Source: Pseudomonas gingeri (GTDB lineage: Bacteria; Pseudomonadota; Gammaproteobacteria; Pseudomonadales; Pseudomonadaceae). Taken from it: a stretch of DNA of 64,000 nt. The notes beneath the pieces were generated by a model. The model saw only the letters and a program-made list of their open reading frames with translations, was not told where the DNA came from and searched no databases. Positions 34,984 to 43,217 of this stretch are shown here, piece after piece. Location of the stretch: positions 1 through 64,000 of the forward strand of contig NZ_JACAOR010000012.1 of assembly GCF_013386115.1 (NCBI RefSeq). Direction: 5' to 3'. Numbering within the stretch: position 1 is the first letter of the stretch; the number at the start of each line of letters is the position of its first letter. The position numbers were made by a program, and so were the translations under genes.

Positions 34984-35343
34984 GTGAGCCTAGCCCCCAT
35001 CCACTCCTTCAAGGGTTTGCCCGTCGACCATGAGCAGGGGCTGGTTTCCGGGCCCGCGCAGGCGGATGTCGACCTGTTCAACAACGCCATGCGCCAGGAC
35101 CACGGGGTCTCCGGACACCTGGCCGACGGCATGGTCAATGCCATTTCCGACCGCCTGCAGTCCCAGGGACGTCTGTCCGAGCAGGCCATGCGGGCGATGA
35201 AGGTCGCCGCCGGTTCGGCCGATCCGATGGACGTGGTCAAGATGAGCCGCTCCCTGTCCCAGTACTCCCTGCAGATGGCGATGACCACCAAGGTGGTGAG
35301 CAAGGGTGCCCAGGCACTCGACAAGCTCACCAACCTGCAATAG
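34984..35343 (+). CDS. hrpB: HrpB, inner rod protein (SctI family)
   Basis: The 119-residue product sits at the YscI/HrpB position between the harpin gene and hrcJ, and should form the inner rod joining the basal body to the pilus. It is helical with a conserved-looking C-terminal half DPMDVVKMSRSLSQYSLQMA followed by a helix ending KLTNLQ. It starts with GTG after GGAGAAG. hrcJ begins 8 bases later. Confidence 0.8.
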   Translation: MSLAPIHSFKGLPVDHEQGLVSGPAQADVDLFNNAMRQDHGVSGHLADGMVNAISDRLQSQGRLSEQAMRAMKVAAGSADPMDVVKMSRSLSQYSLQMAMTTKVVSKGAQALDKLTNLQ

Positions 35344-35351
35344 GACCGCGT

Positions 35352-36155
35352 GTGAGATCGCTCTGGCCGCTCCTGCTGTTGTGCCTGTCGCTGCTCGCCG
35401 GCTGCAGCGATGAAAGCAAGCTCTTCGGTGGCCTGTCCGAGCAGGATGCCAACGAAGTGATCGCGCAACTGGCCGACCAGCATATCGAGGCGCACAAACA
35501 GGCGGAGAAGGTCGGCGTGACGGTGATCGTCTCCAGTCACGACATCAATCGCGCGGTGCGTGTCCTCGACGCGGCGGGCCTGCCGCGGCGCACCCGCACC
35601 AGCCTGGGGGAAATCTTCAAGAAGGAAGGGGTGATCTCCACGCCGCTTGAAGAACGGGCACGCTACATCTACGCCTTGTCCCAGGAGCTGGAGTCGACCC
35701 TGTCGCAGATCGACGGGGTGGTCGTGGCCCGGGTGCATGTGGTGCTGCCCGAACGCATCGCGCCGGGCGAACCGGTGCAGCCGGCCTCGGCGGCGGTGTT
35801 TATCAAGCACACCTCGGCGCTGGACCCGGACAGTGTGCGCGGGCGTATCCAGCAGATGGTCGCCAGCAGTATTCCAGGGATGTCCCAGGAAACCCTGAAC
35901 TCGAAGAAATTCGCCATCGTCTTCGTACCGGCGGTGGAGTTCGAAGACAAACAGAAACTGGTGGCGTTCGGGCCGTTCCTGGTGGACAGCCGCGACCAGG
36001 GCTTCTGGAACTCGGCGCTGCTCGCGGCAGTGGCCGGCGTCTTGCTGTTGCTGCTGCTGATCGTCCTGATCCTGCGGGCCGACTGGCGCCAGGCGCTGCT
36101 GGGGCGCTTGCTTCCCGGTCGGCGCAACGCTTCCCGCTACCCGGCGCGGCTGTGA
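35352..36155 (+). CDS. hrcJ: HrcJ, inner-membrane ring lipoprotein (SctJ)
   Basis: HrcJ forms the periplasmic side of the inner-membrane ring. The 267-residue product has a lipoprotein signal with Cys18 in LLAGCSD, the ring-building YscJ domain (QLADQHIEAHKQAEKVGVTV, then LEERARYIYALSQELESTLS, ARVHVVLPER), and a C-terminal membrane helix near 220-240 followed by a short basic cytoplasmic tail. It starts with GTG and overlaps hrpD by GTGA. Confidence 0.93.
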   Translation: MRSLWPLLLLCLSLLAGCSDESKLFGGLSEQDANEVIAQLADQHIEAHKQAEKVGVTVIVSSHDINRAVRVLDAAGLPRRTRTSLGEIFKKEGVISTPLEERARYIYALSQELESTLSQIDGVVVARVHVVLPERIAPGEPVQPASAAVFIKHTSALDPDSVRGRIQQMVASSIPGMSQETLNSKKFAIVFVPAVEFEDKQKLVAFGPFLVDSRDQGFWNSALLAAVAGVLLLLLLIVLILRADWRQALLGRLLPGRRNASRYPARL

Positions 36156-36682
36156 ACGAACTCGACTGGGTGAACTGGTGGTGTTGCACCTGGCGCTGGG
36201 CCCATCCCGACTGGCGCCTGCGACTCCTCGCAACGCGCGGACTGGATGCCGGCCACGCCGCGGCCCTGGCCGGCAGCCGACACGGTGAACTGCTGGAGGC
36301 GCTGGGGGTGATGCCCAGCCAGCCGCCGCCTGTCGATGCCGATGTCGCGCTGTGGTTGTCCCTGACCGCCGAGCAGCGCGAGCAGGCGCTGTTGCTCGCC
36401 CGGTCGATCTGCTGCGCGCCGCTCCCGCACCAGCCCACGGTTCCCGAACGCCACGGGCAATGGTGCCGCAGCCTGGCGAAAGCCCTGCGTCCTGGCCTGT
36501 GGCTCGATCAGCCGACGGTGGACGCACGGGTGTTGCTGGCCAGCTGGCTGGGCGCGCCGTTCTGGTCACGCCTGCGCCTGGCCTGGGCGCCGGATGAGCG
36601 GCTGGAGCCGCTGGCGGATCTGCCACGGCAGAAACTCGATACCCTCTGGCGCGCCATACTCTGGCGGGTCGGAACCCCATGA
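36152..36682 (+). CDS. hrpD: HrpD, sorting-platform adaptor (SctK-like)
   Basis: The 176-residue protein lies between hrcJ and hrpE where P. syringae has hrpD, the counterpart of the YscK/SctK adaptor of the cytoplasmic sorting platform. It is rich in tryptophan and leucine, begins MNELDWVNWWCCTWRWAHPD and has no signal peptide. GTG is the start, overlapping the hrcJ stop. Sequence conservation in this family is low, so position carries most of the weight. Confidence 0.75.
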   Translation: MNELDWVNWWCCTWRWAHPDWRLRLLATRGLDAGHAAALAGSRHGELLEALGVMPSQPPPVDADVALWLSLTAEQREQALLLARSICCAPLPHQPTVPERHGQWCRSLAKALRPGLWLDQPTVDARVLLASWLGAPFWSRLRLAWAPDERLEPLADLPRQKLDTLWRAILWRVGTP

Positions 36683-36704
36683 GCCGCCCCTGGAGCCCGT
36701 TATC

Positions 36705-37280
36705 GTGCTGAGTCTCAGACGCTTGTCCCTCGGCGCCTCGGCGCTGCCACACTCGCCCATCGTGCGCCTGGAACAACTGGCCCAGGCGCAGGAAGCCACG
36801 GATGTCCTGGCGGCGGCCCGGGCAGAGGCCGAGCGTTTGCTGGCGGACGCCCGTGAACAATGCCAGCGCTATCTTGACCAGGCCCTCGGCCAGTTCTGGG
36901 AACAGGCCAATGATTTTCTCCAGGCTCTCGACAGCGAGCGCGAAGCCCTGCACCAGGAAGTGCTGGTGTCGGCCGAGAGCGTGCTGGTCGCCGCCATGAC
37001 CCGCCTGTTCGGCGAAACCGGTCCCGCCGAGCGGGTCCGCGCCCTGGTCGGCCACCTCGCGGGCAGTCAGCGCCAGGCGGTGAGTGCGGTGCTCAGTTGT
37101 TCCCCGGGGCTGTTCGACGAGGTCCAGGCATGGTTGGCGAGCAGTCGCTTCGCGCAGCTCTGGCAACTGCGCGAAGACGCCTTTCTCGGACCCCAGGCGC
37201 TGCGCCTGAGCAGCGACACCGGGACCTTCGAACTGGATTGGGAAGGCCTGGTGCGTTGCCTGTCGCTGCGCGGTGAATGA
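36705..37280 (+). CDS. hrpE: HrpE, ATPase stator (SctL)
   Basis: HrpE is the YscL/FliH-type regulator that holds the ATPase HrcN to the sorting platform. The product of 191 residues has an N-terminal LSLRRLSLGASALPHSPIV, a long alanine/glutamate coiled segment (AQAQEATDVLAAARAEAERL) and a C-terminal globular part. GTG 36705 was chosen because GGAG lies 9 bases upstream; the open frame extends earlier only through hrpD sequence. It ends the hrpA operon; the next gene has its own hrp box. Confidence 0.85.
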   Translation: MLSLRRLSLGASALPHSPIVRLEQLAQAQEATDVLAAARAEAERLLADAREQCQRYLDQALGQFWEQANDFLQALDSEREALHQEVLVSAESVLVAAMTRLFGETGPAERVRALVGHLAGSQRQAVSAVLSCSPGLFDEVQAWLASSRFAQLWQLREDAFLGPQALRLSSDTGTFELDWEGLVRCLSLRGE

Positions 37281-37319
37281 CAGCGGGTGCGCCTGGCGGT
37301 CATCGGCCGTGGAAAAAGT

Positions 37320-37348
37320 GGAACCCACTGGCGGCTTTGCTCCACTCA
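37320..37348 (+). promoter_or_regulatory. hrp box (HrpL promoter) for hrpF-hrpG-hrcC-hrpT-hrpV
   Basis: GGAACC at 37320-37325, 16 bases, CCACTCA at 37342-37348: an exact match to the consensus. It lies 28 bases before the hrpF start, in the short gap after hrpE, as in the P. syringae hrpC operon. Confidence 0.93.
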
Positions 37349-37376
37349 CAGGCATCACCTCGCTGGAGCGACCTCG

Positions 37377-37601
37377 ATGATCAGTTTCAAAGCCTTGCAA
37401 CATCGCCTCGATCACTCGTTTACCCACAACCAGACCGGCACCGATGACGCCGCCATGGCCGCCGCCGAAAGCGGTTCGGTGGAGGACATGATGGCGTTTA
37501 CCGATGCGGCGCAGAAAATGGCCACCGCCACTTCGGTGATGAGCGAAGGGCTGCGCGCCCAACATGGCCTGACAAAGTCGATCATCGATGGAATTCAGTG
37601 A
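37377..37601 (+). CDS. hrpF: HrpF, small needle-family secretion protein (SctF-like)
   Basis: The 74-residue helical protein starts MISFKALQHRLDHSFTHNQT and ends LTKSIIDGIQ. By size and position it is HrpF, first gene of the hrpC operon, required for secretion and probably interacting with pilus components. ATG 37377 has GGAG 8 bases upstream. It overlaps hrpG by 14 bases. Confidence 0.8.
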   Translation: MISFKALQHRLDHSFTHNQTGTDDAAMAAAESGSVEDMMAFTDAAQKMATATSVMSEGLRAQHGLTKSIIDGIQ

Positions 37602-38019
37602 TTTCACGGCGATCGTCGTCCAGTGGTGCGAGCAGTCTTCCGGCACCCCGCTGGACTGCTGGATCGATGATGCGAACGCCCGGCTCGTCGCCATCGAAGG
37701 CGGCGTGCGCTGCAGTATCGATGTGCTGGATCCCTATGATGCGGCCGACCCGGAACGGGTGACGGCACTCCTGAACCAGGGCGCGGCCAGCGTGGCCTGC
37801 CACTGCGAGGGCGCATTGGCCATTGATCCCGACAGCCATTGCCTGGTCCTGGTCAGTTGGCAGCCGCGGCCGTGTCCGCCGCAACGCCTGCTCGAACGCC
37901 TGGAGAACCTGGCCAACCAACGGGCGGCGATGCTCAGCCTGTTGCGCACCACCCTCGACAGCCTGGCGGCCAGCGCCTCCGGGCGTCCGACCCTTCACAG
38001 CTGGCAGCCGGGAGTCTGA
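37588..38019 (+). CDS. hrpG: HrpG, CesT-like chaperone/regulator (HrpG)
   Basis: The 143-residue acidic protein occupies the hrpG position before hrcC. In P. syringae HrpG has a secretion-chaperone-like fold and counters the negative regulator HrpV, linking HrpV to control of HrpS. The sequence ARLVAIEGGVRCSIDVLD, followed by LLNQGAASVACHCEGALAID, fits the alternating strands of that fold. hrcC follows one base after its stop. Confidence 0.78.
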   Translation: MEFSDFTAIVVQWCEQSSGTPLDCWIDDANARLVAIEGGVRCSIDVLDPYDAADPERVTALLNQGAASVACHCEGALAIDPDSHCLVLVSWQPRPCPPQRLLERLENLANQRAAMLSLLRTTLDSLAASASGRPTLHSWQPGV

Positions 38020-38020
38020 A

Positions 38021-40105
38021 ATGCGCAAGGTTGCCTGGTGGTTACCGTGGTTGTTGATGTGGGCCGGTGCCCCGGCCCTGGCGGTGGTTCCGCCGGCGTG
38101 GAAGCACACGGCGTATGCCTATGACGCCAAGCAGGCCGATGTGGCGACGACCCTGGAGGACTTTGCCCGGGAATTCGGCATCGGCCTGGAAATGGGCCCG
38201 CTGGACGGCGTGGTCGACGGTCGTATCCGCGCCGCCAGTCCCCAGGCCTTTCTCGATCGGCTGGGGCAGGAGCATCACTTCCAGTGGTTCGTGTACAACG
38301 AAACGCTGTATGTCAGTCCGACCGACCAGCAGACCTCGGCCCGTATCGAGGTGTCCCAGGATGCGGCGGATGACCTCAAGAGCGCACTGACCGATGTCGG
38401 CCTGCTCGATCCGCGTTTCGGCTGGGGCGCCTTGCCCGACGAGGGCGTGGTGCTGGTCAGCGGACCGCCGCGCTACGTCGAGATGATTCGCGAGTACAGC
38501 CGCAAGGTCGACACCCCGGACGAAAAACAGGATGTGGTGGTGCTGCCGCTGCGTTACGCCAACGCCGCCGACCGTACCATCCGCTACCGCGACCAGCAAC
38601 TGACGGTGGCCGGCGTGGCGACCATTCTCCAGGACCTGCTGGAAAGTCGTGCACGGGGAGACACGGTGAACGCCGCCAACCTGTTGCAGGGTGCGGGCCT
38701 GGGCGGCGGCCAGGGCAGCAATCCCTACGGTGCCTCGTCGACCCTGCTCGGCGGCCTGGATAACGACAGCCTCCAGCAAGGCCTGGACCGGGTCCTGGCC
38801 AACACCACCGCTGGCGCCAAGAACAGCCATGGCGGCACGCCCGGCGGCAGCAAGTCGCGGATCCGCGTCAGCGCCGATGTGCGCAACAACGCCGTGCTGA
38901 TCTATGACCTGCCCAAGCGCAAGGCCTTGTACCAGGAGCTGGTCAAGCAGCTCGATCAGCCGCGCAACCTGATCGAGATCGATGCGGTGATCCTCGACAT
39001 CAACCGCGACGACCTGGCCGAACTCTCCAGCAGCTGGAACGTCTGGGCCGGCGGTACCAATGTCAGCGGCTCGCTGCTCGATTCGGGGGCGACCCTGTCG
39101 GCGGAAAACTCCGGGCGGTTCGCCCTGGCGGTGCATGCGCTGGAGGCCAGGGGCGCCGCGACCGTGGTGGGCAACCCGTCGATCCTGACCCTGGAAAACC
39201 AGCCGGCGGTCATCGACTTCAGCCGCACCGAGTACATCACCGCCACCGGTGAGCGGGTCGCCGATATCCAGCCGATTACCGCCGGCACCAGCCTGCAGGT
39301 GATCCCGCGCTCGCTGAACGGCAATGGCAAGTCGCAGGTGCAGTTGATCCTCGATATCGAGGACGGGCAGATCGACCAGTCGGTGCTCAATGTCACCCAG
39401 CCCAGCGTGCGCAAGGGCAATGTCAGCACCCAGGCGATCGTTGCCGAGCGTGGTTCGCTGGTGGTCGGCGGGTTTCACGGCCTGGAGTCCAACGACAAGA
39501 TCAGCCGGATTCCCTGGCTCAGCGATATCCCGGTGATCGGCAAGGTGCTGTTCACCTCCACCAGCCATCGCACCACCAAGCGCGAGCGGTTGTTCATTCT
39601 CACACCGCGGCTGATCGGCGACCAGGTCGACCCGGCGCGGTATGTCGAGAACGGCAACCCCGACGATATCGACGCCGCCGGCCAGCGCATCGACAAGCGC
39701 CGCAGCGAGGCGCAGCCGACGCGGATCCAGGTGCAGAACACCTTTACCCAGTTGCTCGACGGCCTGCAGCCGAGCGGTTTCAGCAGCGGCGGCGCCTTGC
39801 CGTTCGTGCCGGACAGTCTCTGCGATTCCGGCGGTGGCCTGGTCATCGACCGCCAGCGAGCCCAGTGGTACGGCCACAAGACCTGGGGCGTGGCGGTGGT
39901 GGTGGCGCGCAATACCGGGACCCAGCCGGTGCGTGTCGACGAGAGCGGCTGTGGCGGGCGCTGGGTGCTCGGGGTTGCGGCCTGGCCCCATGCCTGGTTG
40001 CAACCGGGAGAGGAAAGCGAAGTGTTCATCGCCCTGCGCCAGCCCAGGGCCGCCCAGGGCAATGCCCAGGCCCGCGCTTCACTGCTCAAGGGAGCGAAAC
40101 CATGA
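38021..40105 (+). CDS. hrcC: HrcC, outer-membrane secretin (SctC)
   Basis: HrcC forms the outer-membrane channel of the secretion apparatus. The 694-residue protein has a signal peptide ending PALA (about residue 21). It carries N-terminal ring domains (YDAKQADVATTLEDFAREFG) and the C-terminal secretin domain with VVGNPSILTLENQPAVID, IRVSADVRNNAVLIYD and the VVGGFHGLESNDKISRIPWL motif. ATG 38021 fits the signal peptide; the longer frame begins in hrpG. It overlaps hrpT by ATGA. Confidence 0.93.
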   Translation: MRKVAWWLPWLLMWAGAPALAVVPPAWKHTAYAYDAKQADVATTLEDFAREFGIGLEMGPLDGVVDGRIRAASPQAFLDRLGQEHHFQWFVYNETLYVSPTDQQTSARIEVSQDAADDLKSALTDVGLLDPRFGWGALPDEGVVLVSGPPRYVEMIREYSRKVDTPDEKQDVVVLPLRYANAADRTIRYRDQQLTVAGVATILQDLLESRARGDTVNAANLLQGAGLGGGQGSNPYGASSTLLGGLDNDSLQQGLDRVLANTTAGAKNSHGGTPGGSKSRIRVSADVRNNAVLIYDLPKRKALYQELVKQLDQPRNLIEIDAVILDINRDDLAELSSSWNVWAGGTNVSGSLLDSGATLSAENSGRFALAVHALEARGAATVVGNPSILTLENQPAVIDFSRTEYITATGERVADIQPITAGTSLQVIPRSLNGNGKSQVQLILDIEDGQIDQSVLNVTQPSVRKGNVSTQAIVAERGSLVVGGFHGLESNDKISRIPWLSDIPVIGKVLFTSTSHRTTKRERLFILTPRLIGDQVDPARYVENGNPDDIDAAGQRIDKRRSEAQPTRIQVQNTFTQLLDGLQPSGFSSGGALPFVPDSLCDSGGGLVIDRQRAQWYGHKTWGVAVVVARNTGTQPVRVDESGCGGRWVLGVAAWPHAWLQPGEESEVFIALRQPRAAQGNAQARASLLKGAKP

Positions 40106-40317
40106 ACAAGTTGATCTGTCTCGCGCTGGCGGGACTGGGGGTCATGCTGGCCGGCTGCAGTACCGCGCCGCCGCCGGTGGGTTGTACGGGCCTGGCGTGC
40201 AGCCGGCCGGATTCCACCGATCGCAGCCTGGTGATCTGGTGGCCCGAGGAGATGCGCCACGGTCTGGAAGGCCCCGAACGAGTACTCGATTTTACAGTCG
40301 TGCCATTGAAGGACTAA
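40102..40317 (+). CDS. hrpT: HrpT, small outer-membrane lipoprotein
   Basis: The 71-residue product has a lipoprotein signal ending VMLAGCST and a short mature part, as expected of HrpT, the pilotin-like lipoprotein that helps HrcC reach the outer membrane. Context (hrcC-hrpT-hrpV) is the same as in P. syringae. It overlaps hrcC by four bases. Confidence 0.85.
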   Translation: MNKLICLALAGLGVMLAGCSTAPPPVGCTGLACSRPDSTDRSLVIWWPEEMRHGLEGPERVLDFTVVPLKD

Positions 40318-40322
40318 GCGTC

Positions 40323-40682
40323 ATGATTCGCGTTTCCGGTAAGGCGGCGTTTTACGAGCGGGTAGCAGCAGAGCAGGATGCGATCTGGCCTCTGGTCAGT
40401 GGGGTGTCCTTCCTCAGTCGACGTGAGCATCACGACTGGGGGATTGCCCTGCATATCGAGAAGCGTGCGCTGAAACCTCAACAACTGCGTGAAACCCTCG
40501 AGCGGCGTTTCACCCAATCCCATCGCTTCCCCGATTACTTCCTGTTCCTCGATCCCCAGCGCAACTTTGTCGTCTGGCACGCGGTGCCGGGCGGTGGCGA
40601 GGGGAGCCCGTCACTGGATCAGATCCGCCAGCATCAACTGATGCTGGCGGGGCTTGAACACCTCAACGACTCCCCGCACTGA
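40323..40682 (+). CDS. hrpV: HrpV, negative regulator of hrp genes
   Basis: HrpV binds HrpS and blocks activation of hrpL; HrpG relieves this. The 119-residue product matches in size and position and has the family-like PDYFLFLDPQRNFVVWHAV region. It starts five bases after hrpT and ends only 6 bases from the end of the convergent effector gene. Only a single HrpS-type target is present here, so it must act on that protein alone. Confidence 0.85.
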   Translation: MIRVSGKAAFYERVAAEQDAIWPLVSGVSFLSRREHHDWGIALHIEKRALKPQQLRETLERRFTQSHRFPDYFLFLDPQRNFVVWHAVPGGGEGSPSLDQIRQHQLMLAGLEHLNDSPH

Positions 40683-40688
40683 CGCGGC

Positions 40689-42188
40689 CTAGACCGCGTC
40701 GTCCGCCAGGGCGGCGCGGGCGACCCGTGTGTTGCCCCTGCGGTTGACCATCCCCGCCTGAGCCTCGATCCGCGCCTGTACCGGTTCCACCGCCGTGGCG
40801 GCCGGTGGCGGGGCGTCGATGGCCTTGCGCACGCTGCCGTGGGCCTGGAATGTCTGGTTCATGGTGCGATAGGCCAGGCCCATGGCCAGGGCGGTGCCGC
40901 TGTTGCCGAGGAAGCTGGACAGGGCCGGTGTCGTCCCGCCCCGCGTCAATTCCCCCATGGCCATGTTGATGGCGCTGGCCAGCGAGGTCCAGGCCACCCG
41001 CGCCGGCGACTGATCGAACAGACGCCCATAATCCTTGAGCGGCAGGCTGGCCTCGAACTGCTGGGTGGTGCCCGCCTGCCGGGTGTCGAAATGCTTTTGC
41101 AGGTGGCCGTCGATAATTGCCGTGACGGTGTTGAACGCCGCGCGGGTGCCCGCCAGGGTCTGGATCGAGCGGGCCAGGGCGTCGCCGCGCAACGGCTGGT
41201 GGTCGGCGCCGGTCAGGGCCGGGCTCGACAGGGTCTGGCCCGGTGGCAGGGTCTTGGGGCTGATGGAGTCCTGGATAAACCCCATGGTCAGGGTCATGGT
41301 GCCGTAGGCCCAGCCCAGCAGCGCCATATTGTCTTCGTTGACGCCGTGGGTCTTGGTGTCGTCGTGCTTGCCGGTCATGCTCAGGCTGGCCTGCATGGTT
41401 TCCCGCGACAGGGCATAGATCACGTTGCGCAACTGGGTCGCCAGGATCCGCGCGCTCAAGGCGCCATCGCCCCGGGCCGCGCCAAGGGCGCCGAGGCCGA
41501 GGTAGATCGCTTCGGCGGCAATCTGGTTGCGGGTGACATTGCGCGAGTCGCGCTGCATCTGCTCGCGCCGGGCCTGCTGCTGGTCGGCACCGAGGGCGTT
41601 CCATTGCCGCTCGCTGAGGGCGAAATGCCCGCGCACGGCGACGGTGGATTCGGCGCCCAGGCGATCCAGGCGCGGCTGGCGGACATACACATGGCTGGCG
41701 ACGGTGGCCAGCGAGATTGCCGCCTGCAAGGCCAGCGCACCGCCCGGACTCTTCTGCGCCAGGCCCTCGGCCAGGGCGCTGTAGGTGTGCATGAAGGCGA
41801 CTTCACGGGCGTAGGTCGGCAGCCCGCAGGTGACCATCTGCTGCAGGGTCTGCCCGGCGGCGGCCAGGGTACTGCGCCCGGACGGCAGGTTGGCGGCGGT
41901 GTCGGCCCAGCTTTGCACGGCGGTGTGCCGGATGCTGTTGCCGGCGCTGACGCCACCCTGGTACATCGCCGTTCCCGCGGCATTCATGCCCTTCCACGCG
42001 GGCGCCAGGCACTGGCGATGAAACGCCTGGCCCATGCCGCTCGCCGCCTGGGCCGCACGGGCGGTGAAGCCGGGGGGCGCGACGGCCACCTGGGCGTTTT
42101 CCACGGCGCCCGGAGTACGCACAGCCAGTTCGATGGCCGCTGTCGGCGGCGTGGCGTTGACCGTGGGCGCCTGTGTTCTCAAGACCAT
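40689..42188 (-). CDS. ropM: Putative type III effector, HopM1/RopM-like
   Basis: The 499-residue protein has an N-terminal part rich in Pro, Ala and Thr, as in secreted effectors, and no signal peptide. From about residue 120 it is helical with segments that align by eye with HopM1: AISLATVASHVYVRQPRLDR, ILATQLRNVIYALSRETMQA and MALLGWAYGTMTLTMGFIQD. HopM1 is about 710 residues, so this protein is shorter. GAGGAAC precedes ATG 42188, and the start overlaps the stop of the chaperone gene by ten bases, so the two are coupled. P. syringae HopM1 acts on host membrane trafficking and water soaking; whether this one does is unknown. RopM is the name used in P. fluorescens Q8r1-96. Effector status is likely; the family call is moderate. 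Confidence 0.55.
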   Translation of the reverse strand: MVLRTQAPTVNATPPTAAIELAVRTPGAVENAQVAVAPPGFTARAAQAASGMGQAFHRQCLAPAWKGMNAAGTAMYQGGVSAGNSIRHTAVQSWADTAANLPSGRSTLAAAGQTLQQMVTCGLPTYAREVAFMHTYSALAEGLAQKSPGGALALQAAISLATVASHVYVRQPRLDRLGAESTVAVRGHFALSERQWNALGADQQQARREQMQRDSRNVTRNQIAAEAIYLGLGALGAARGDGALSARILATQLRNVIYALSRETMQASLSMTGKHDDTKTHGVNEDNMALLGWAYGTMTLTMGFIQDSISPKTLPPGQTLSSPALTGADHQPLRGDALARSIQTLAGTRAAFNTVTAIIDGHLQKHFDTRQAGTTQQFEASLPLKDYGRLFDQSPARVAWTSLASAINMAMGELTRGGTTPALSSFLGNSGTALAMGLAYRTMNQTFQAHGSVRKAIDAPPPAATAVEPVQARIEAQAGMVNRRGNTRVARAALADDAV

Positions 42189-43141
42189 GTCGGGTTCCTC
42201 AGCTGGGTTCTGGTGGGCGTGGTTTCGGGCGCGGAAGGCGTGGCGAAACTTTCGGCGAAGGCGGCGAAGTCCAGCAGCCAGTCGACAAAGGCCTGGGCGT
42301 CCAGGCCCTGGCTGTCCCAGCGGGCCTGCAGGCAGGCACCCTGTGGGGCAAGGGCGATGGCACAACCGGTAAGCGTCATCAGTTGCAGGTTGGCGCGCAG
42401 TGCGAGTTCGCGCTGGTCGCTGCCGTGCAGCGGGGCATCGATGGCGGTGCTGACCAGCAGGTGACGCTGGTCGCTGTCGGCAATGATTTCCAGCGCGCGA
42501 CCATTGAGCCGGATCACGCCGACGGTTTCCGGCGCCGCCGGCGGCGGGGCGATGCCAAGGTGGCGCAAGACCTGTTCCAGCAGCGGGCGATGCCAGGTCT
42601 GCGCCATGGCCGCTTGCGCCTGTGCCCGGGCCGCGGGACTTGCCGCCGGTGGCGGGCCGGCCGCTGCGTTGCCGGTGGCGAGAGGCGAGCTCAAGGCCGT
42701 GGCGCCGGCAATCAGGCTTTCGCCCAGGGCCAGCAAGTGACTGAGTTCGGCGGCCAGGTAGCGGGTGTCCGAGTACGGCTGGTATTGCAGGCGCGAGACC
42801 AGTACCGCGTTGCCGTGATCATCCAGTGCGCCGGCGCAGGTGCTCATCGCACTGGTGGCGCAATTGGCCCGCAACAGCAGCTCGCTCCACAGCGCCGGCG
42901 TGCAGTCGAGGGGGCGTTGCAACCAGCCCAGTGCCAGCCATTGTGCCACCGGTTGCTGCTGCCACTGCACCAGTTGCAGGGTCAGGCCAGGCAGGGGCAA
43001 TTCACCGCTGCGGGCGAAGTCGCGAGCCTGCGGATCCGCCAGCCCGAGCTGCCTCGCCGCGTTCAGGAACCAGCTCGCCGCAGCGTCTGGAATGGGGATT
43101 TGCGGGCCTTTTGCAGCGGGTGGGCGAACATGTGATTGCAT
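42179..43141 (-). CDS. Type III secretion chaperone with two CesT-like domains
   Basis: The 320-residue product contains two domains that resemble each other and the CesT/ShcM chaperone fold. Repeat 1 spans about 25-145, repeat 2 about 186-299, and a Pro/Ala-rich linker (about 147-183) joins them. Matching landmarks are LLLRANCATSA (88-98) and LALRANLQLMT (246-256), each followed by a strand ending in a glycine turn and a C-terminal helix (LSHLLALGESLI and LLDFAAFAESF). Ordinary chaperones of this class are 120-170 residues and work as homodimers. The gene runs into the effector gene, so it should serve that protein. It starts 76 bases after hrcU with no hrp box in the gap, so it probably shares the hrpJ-hrcU transcript. 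Confidence 0.7.
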   Translation of the reverse strand: MQSHVRPPAAKGPQIPIPDAAASWFLNAARQLGLADPQARDFARSGELPLPGLTLQLVQWQQQPVAQWLALGWLQRPLDCTPALWSELLLRANCATSAMSTCAGALDDHGNAVLVSRLQYQPYSDTRYLAAELSHLLALGESLIAGATALSSPLATGNAAAGPPPAASPAARAQAQAAMAQTWHRPLLEQVLRHLGIAPPPAAPETVGVIRLNGRALEIIADSDQRHLLVSTAIDAPLHGSDQRELALRANLQLMTLTGCAIALAPQGACLQARWDSQGLDAQAFVDWLLDFAAFAESFATPSAPETTPTRTQLRNPTWS

Positions 43142-43217
43142 GGGCTCTACCTATGGGGCTTTTGAAGCCCATTTGAGCGCAACAACATGTCAGTTTGATG
43201 AATCGGAAGGCTCTGGA

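Noticed and set aside
43141..43217. Separate HrpL promoter for the chaperone-effector pair
   Set aside because: No GGAACC-type half site is found on the minus strand in the gap after hrcU; only a weak hairpin is present.
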